Source: Planctomycetaceae bacterium
Lineage (GTDB): Bacteria > Planctomycetota > Planctomycetia > Pirellulales > Thermoguttaceae
Direction of reading: 5' to 3'
Assembly (NCBI GenBank): GCA_009783865.1
Contig: WRCR01000034.1
Location: forward strand, 1 to 15,750
Length of the DNA stretch: 15,750 nt
Shown here: piece after piece, positions 13,492 to 15,750 of the stretch
Numbering within the stretch: position 1 is the first letter of the stretch
Layout: each line of letters begins with the position of its first letter
Program-made: the position numbers and the translations under genes
The notes under the pieces: generated by a model
What the model was told of the DNA's origin: nothing
Databases searched by the model: none
The model's input: only the letters and a program-made list of their open reading frames with translations

Positions 13492-13966
13492 ATAATTTGA
13501 AACCCGTTTGTGTTTCGTTGATGACGATATTTACCGGAAACTCTGCATTAGGAATTTGCGCTATTGACTGATGAAAGTTCGGGTCAAACGGCTGATGCAG
13601 TGTTTCAATTTTTTCGCAGTTGAATCTGGAAAGAACATCGAGCAACTGTTGATGTACGAGTTGTACGCCCTCCATCAATGTTTCAATGCTGTGGGTTTTC
13701 TGCACTGCTTCGAGTGCTCTTCCGATGTTGTCCCAAACGTCGAGGATTTCCCGCATCAGGTCGATGTTGGCATATTTTCTTTCTTCCGCCATTTGCCGAT
13801 TAGTGCGCCGGCGGAAATTTTCCAAGTCCGCCAAAGCCCGAAGCGAGCGGTCTTTTGCTTGTTCTAATTCGAGACGCAACTGTTCCGTTTCGGAGAGTTC
13901 GGTTATGTCGGCGTTCTCTTCCGATTGTTCGTCAACGGTATCTTCTATTTCTTCGTCTGGATTCAT
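13433..13966 (-). CDS. grpE: GrpE nucleotide exchange factor
   Basis: Releases ADP from DnaK in the Hsp70 chaperone cycle. From the ATG at 13966 it has 177 residues: an acidic N-terminus (MNPDEEIEDTVDEQSEEN), a long coiled-coil helix (about 25-75, ending LADLENFRRRTNRQMAEERKYAN), the four-helix dimer region (LMREILDVWDNIGRALEA), and the C-terminal beta domain with the signatures FDPNFHQSIAQIPN and GFKLYDRVVRPAQVVLSAG. The frame extends upstream to 14074, but those residues are not GrpE-like and lie above the predicted transcription start, so the downstream ATG is preferred. No Shine-Dalgarno is obvious. dnaK and dnaJ are not nearby; a pseudopilin gene overlaps its 3' end. Confidence 0.95.
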   Translation of the reverse strand: MNPDEEIEDTVDEQSEENADITELSETEQLRLELEQAKDRSLRALADLENFRRRTNRQMAEERKYANIDLMREILDVWDNIGRALEAVQKTHSIETLMEGVQLVHQQLLDVLSRFNCEKIETLHQPFDPNFHQSIAQIPNAEFPVNIVINETQTGFKLYDRVVRPAQVVLSAGEPKE

Positions 13967-13994
13967 AATACTTGAATTCGTTAGCGGCAGAAAA

Positions 13995-14000
13995 ATTATA
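13995..14000 (-). promoter_or_regulatory. Candidate -10 box of grpE
   Basis: An exact TATAAT reads on the minus strand at 14000-13995, about 29 bases before the grpE ATG; start near 13988 gives a 22-base leader. The -35 position reads TATATT and is poor. No CIRCE-type inverted repeat was seen, so heat-shock control cannot be argued from the sequence. Confidence 0.4.
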
Positions 14001-14057
14001 TCTGTCGTCCATATTTTAATATAGTTTTTGAAAAAATGGTAGCCCCCATGTGCCGGA

Positions 14058-14086
14058 TTGAAAATAAACCGCATCTATGATACACT
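14058..14086 (+). promoter_or_regulatory. Candidate promoter of the carboxynorspermidine dehydrogenase gene
   Basis: TTGAAA (14058-14063, 5/6) and TACACT (14081-14086, 4/6) are 17 bases apart, with an extended -10 TG at 14078-14079. A start near 14093 gives a leader of about 40 bases and excludes the upstream TTG codon as translation start. Confidence 0.5.
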
Positions 14087-14132
14087 TAAAATATATTTTA
14101 CAACATTATTACCTGAAAACAACCAAAGTGCA

Positions 14133-15344
14133 ATGGACAGCGTACTCATTATCGGAGCAGGCGGAGTCGGACGCGTCGCTGCGTTCAAATGCGCTCAACA
14201 TCCCGAAATTTTCAAACATATCACCTTCGCCAGCAGAACTAAATCGAAATGTGATGCCATCGCTGCCGACATCAAAACGAAATTGAACCGCGGCGGTATA
14301 AATACGGCAAAGATTGATGCCGACAAGGTCCCGGAACTCACTGCTCTAATCAAAGACGTTAAACCGAATCTCGTCATTAACGTTGCACTGCCGTATCAGG
14401 ATTTAACGATAATGGACGCTTGTCTTGAGACCGGTACACATTATCTCGATACGGCAAATTATGAACATCCCGACACTGCCAAATTTTGTTATGCGCCGCA
14501 ATGGGCATATCACGACAGATTTGAAAAAGCCGGTATTCTTGCACTGCTCGGCAGCGGATTCGACCCCGGACAGACCAATGTTTATACGGCTTATCTCCGT
14601 AAACATTATTTCAAGAAAATGGATACAGTCGATATTCTCGACTGCAATGCGGGCGACCACGGTTATCCTTTCGCAACGAATTTCAATCCCGAAATCAATA
14701 TCCGCGAGGTCTCCGCAAAAGGACGCTATTACGAAAACGGACAATGGATTGAGACCGAGCCGCTCTCCGTTAAGAAAGTTTTCGATTTTCCGGAGGTCGG
14801 TGAAAAAGATATGTATCTGCTCTATCACGAGGAAATGGAATCGCTGGTGAAACACTTTCCCGAAGTGAAGCGGATGCGGTTTTGGATGACTTTCGGACAA
14901 TCGTATCTAACTCATTTGAAGGTGCTTGAGAACGTCGGAATGACGCGGATAGACCCCGTTGAATACGAGGGGCATAAAATTATACCGCTGCAATTTTTGA
15001 AGAAACTGCTGCCCGACCCTGCTTCGCTGGGACCGCGTACAAAGGGCAAAACCAACATCGGAGTGTGGGTAACCGGTTTAGCGTCTGATTCTGCGAATCA
15101 GCCGCTAAACGCTCATATCTACAATGTTTGCGTTCACGAGGAATGTTTTGCGGAAGTCGGTGCGCAAGCGGTCAGTTATACGACCGGTGTGCCGGCAGCA
15201 TTGGGAGCGAAAATGATTTTATCCGAACAATGGAAAGGCAGCGGCGTTTTCAACATGGAACAGTTTGACCCCGACCCGTTTATGAACGAAATCGGTGCTT
15301 GGGGACTGCCTTGGGTAATTACGTTTCCAGACGGCAACATTTAA
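14133..15344 (+). CDS. Carboxynorspermidine dehydrogenase (saccharopine dehydrogenase family)
   Basis: The closest family I recognise is carboxynorspermidine/carboxyspermidine dehydrogenase (CANSDH). It makes the carboxylated polyamine from aspartate semialdehyde, a diamine and NADPH; a decarboxylase then yields norspermidine or spermidine. The 403 residues start MDSVLIIGAGGVG (Rossmann loop 8-13) with FKCAQHPEIF and ASRTKSKCDAIA. Further conserved blocks are NVALPYQDLTIMDACLETG, HYLDTANYE, GSGFDPGQTNVYTAY, DCNAGDHGYPFATNFNPEIN, RFWMTFGQSYLTHLKVL, AVSYTTGVPAALGA and PDPFMNEIGAWGLPW. The frame runs upstream to a TTG at 14058, rejected because it would be upstream of transcription. Saccharopine reductase activity is the main alternative. 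asd in the same window supplies its substrate. The decarboxylase gene is not present. A palindromic repeat lies in frame near the 3' end. Confidence 0.88.
   Translation: MDSVLIIGAGGVGRVAAFKCAQHPEIFKHITFASRTKSKCDAIAADIKTKLNRGGINTAKIDADKVPELTALIKDVKPNLVINVALPYQDLTIMDACLETGTHYLDTANYEHPDTAKFCYAPQWAYHDRFEKAGILALLGSGFDPGQTNVYTAYLRKHYFKKMDTVDILDCNAGDHGYPFATNFNPEINIREVSAKGRYYENGQWIETEPLSVKKVFDFPEVGEKDMYLLYHEEMESLVKHFPEVKRMRFWMTFGQSYLTHLKVLENVGMTRIDPVEYEGHKIIPLQFLKKLLPDPASLGPRTKGKTNIGVWVTGLASDSANQPLNAHIYNVCVHEECFAEVGAQAVSYTTGVPAALGAKMILSEQWKGSGVFNMEQFDPDPFMNEIGAWGLPWVITFPDGNI
15076..15110. repeat. REP-like palindrome inside the coding sequence
   Basis: GTTTAGCG (15076-15083) pairs with CGCTAAAC (15103-15110), and CTGATT (15085-15090) with AATCAG (15096-15101), around CTGCG: 14 bp with one mismatch. 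It is read in frame as GLASDSANQPLNA. It resembles the intergenic repeat at 12421-12447 (TTTAGCGC...CTGCGC). It may be a repeat inserted in a loop of the enzyme. Confidence 0.55.
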
Positions 15345-15359
15345 CGGCATATCGTTTAG

Positions 15360-15385
15360 CCGCCGTCTCTAAGACGGCGGTTTTT
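15360..15385 (+). terminator. Intrinsic terminator after the polyamine gene
   Basis: CCGCCGTCT (15360-15368) pairs perfectly with AGACGGCGG (15372-15380) around CTA and is followed by five T (15381-15385), 15 bases after the stop codon. This is the best Rho-independent terminator in the window and separates the gene from the acetylesterase gene. Confidence 0.9.
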
Positions 15386-15411
15386 GCAAGATTTTTTACG
15401 AAAGGTTTCCA

Positions 15412-15750
15412 ATGAAAACATCTCCTCCGTTTTACCTTTTTTTCTGCGTCCTTTTCTGTTTCATTGCGTTTTTTAACGGGACGCTCTTTGCGGCACCCGA
15501 CGGAAACGAAATGCTAGTCGACGGCAAATCGCTGCCTAAACTCGATTTATTTCTTTGCATCGGACAGTCCAATATGGCAGGGCGCGGCGTGATGGACAAA
15601 GGAAAAGGCGATTTAGAACCGATTCCAAATGTCTATCTTTTCACAGAAGACGGTAAATGGGAACCGGCACGAAATCCCCTGAACAGATATTCCAATATCC
15701 GAAAAGAGATGTCTATGCAGCAGATAAGTCCGGCATACGGTTTTGCCCTG
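15412..15750 (+). CDS. Secreted SASA-type (sialate O-acetylesterase-like) carbohydrate esterase, 5' part
   Basis: 113 codons, open at the window edge. A signal peptide is evident: MKTSPP, a long hydrophobic core and cleavage near LFA-AP (around residue 27). The mature part soon shows LDLFLCIGQSNMAGRG, the block I of the SGNH-hydrolase family known as SASA/DUF303, with the nucleophile S53. The family removes acetyl groups from sialic acids or plant polysaccharides such as xylan; the substrate cannot be told. The Asp-x-x-His block lies beyond the window. AAAGG (15401-15405) lies six bases before the ATG. It is preceded by the terminator at 15360-15385, so it is a new transcription unit, although no promoter could be singled out in the 26 bases between. 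Confidence 0.87.
   Translation, partial: MKTSPPFYLFFCVLFCFIAFFNGTLFAAPDGNEMLVDGKSLPKLDLFLCIGQSNMAGRGVMDKGKGDLEPIPNVYLFTEDGKWEPARNPLNRYSNIRKEMSMQQISPAYGFAL

Noticed and set aside
14058..14132. N-terminal extension of the polyamine dehydrogenase from a TTG codon
   Set aside because: It contains the predicted -35/-10 boxes, and the Rossmann start MDSVLIIGAGG follows immediately at 14133.
14403..14900. A 165-codon open frame antisense to the polyamine dehydrogenase
   Set aside because: It lies wholly within a well conserved gene and shows no domain features of its own.

Overview
The window is about 15.7 kb of bacterial chromosome at moderate GC. It is most likely from a Planctomycetota bacterium. 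The reasons are the GluRS with a long segment after its KLSKR loop, a TROVE/Ro60 gene, a carboxynorspermidine dehydrogenase, scattered type II secretion pseudopilins, LpxA, and short palindromic repeats between most genes. This is an inference from gene content and sequence style; no database was searched. Genes stand mostly alone or in pairs, with frequent strand switches, and convergent gene ends usually share a palindrome.

Layout: prfA (5' part only, - strand) is divergent from asd (+). Then come two small structured RNAs and the TROVE/von Willebrand A protein Rsr (+). lpxA (-) converges on rsr. A 400-base divergent gap holds a strongly structured element with 16-bp terminal inverted repeats. 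Next are an LpoB-like lipoprotein (+), a fused AMMECR1/MEMO1 protein (-), gspG (-), gltX (+), nadA (+), an AI-2E family permease (-), a GspJ-like pseudopilin overlapping grpE (-), carboxynorspermidine dehydrogenase (+), and the start of a secreted SASA-type acetylesterase (+, runs off the end).

The most interesting region is 1605-1919. A T-arm plus the 3' strand of a tRNA acceptor stem comes BEFORE the 5' acceptor strand plus a D-arm, so the tRNA halves are in permuted order. The 7-bp acceptor helix is closed by an 11-base loop, and the whole is enclosed by long stems ending in a 9-bp helix. This is the architecture of the bacterial Y RNA YrlA, and it lies directly upstream of the gene for its expected partner, the Ro60 orthologue Rsr. 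A second, roughly 70-nt RNA without the tRNA module follows. It shares the same two motif blocks flanking the outer helix and ends in a T-run. A perfect TATAAT sits in the loop of a 22-base palindrome, so that the predicted transcription start is the first paired base of the YrlA-like RNA. Together these look like a compact Ro ribonucleoprotein locus: one protein and two guide/gate RNAs.

The other genes are mainly housekeeping: translation termination, aspartate-family amino acids, lipid A, GluRS, NAD synthesis, chaperone exchange factor and polyamine synthesis. At least three families of short palindromic repeats recur between genes. One such palindrome lies inside the coding sequence of the polyamine enzyme.
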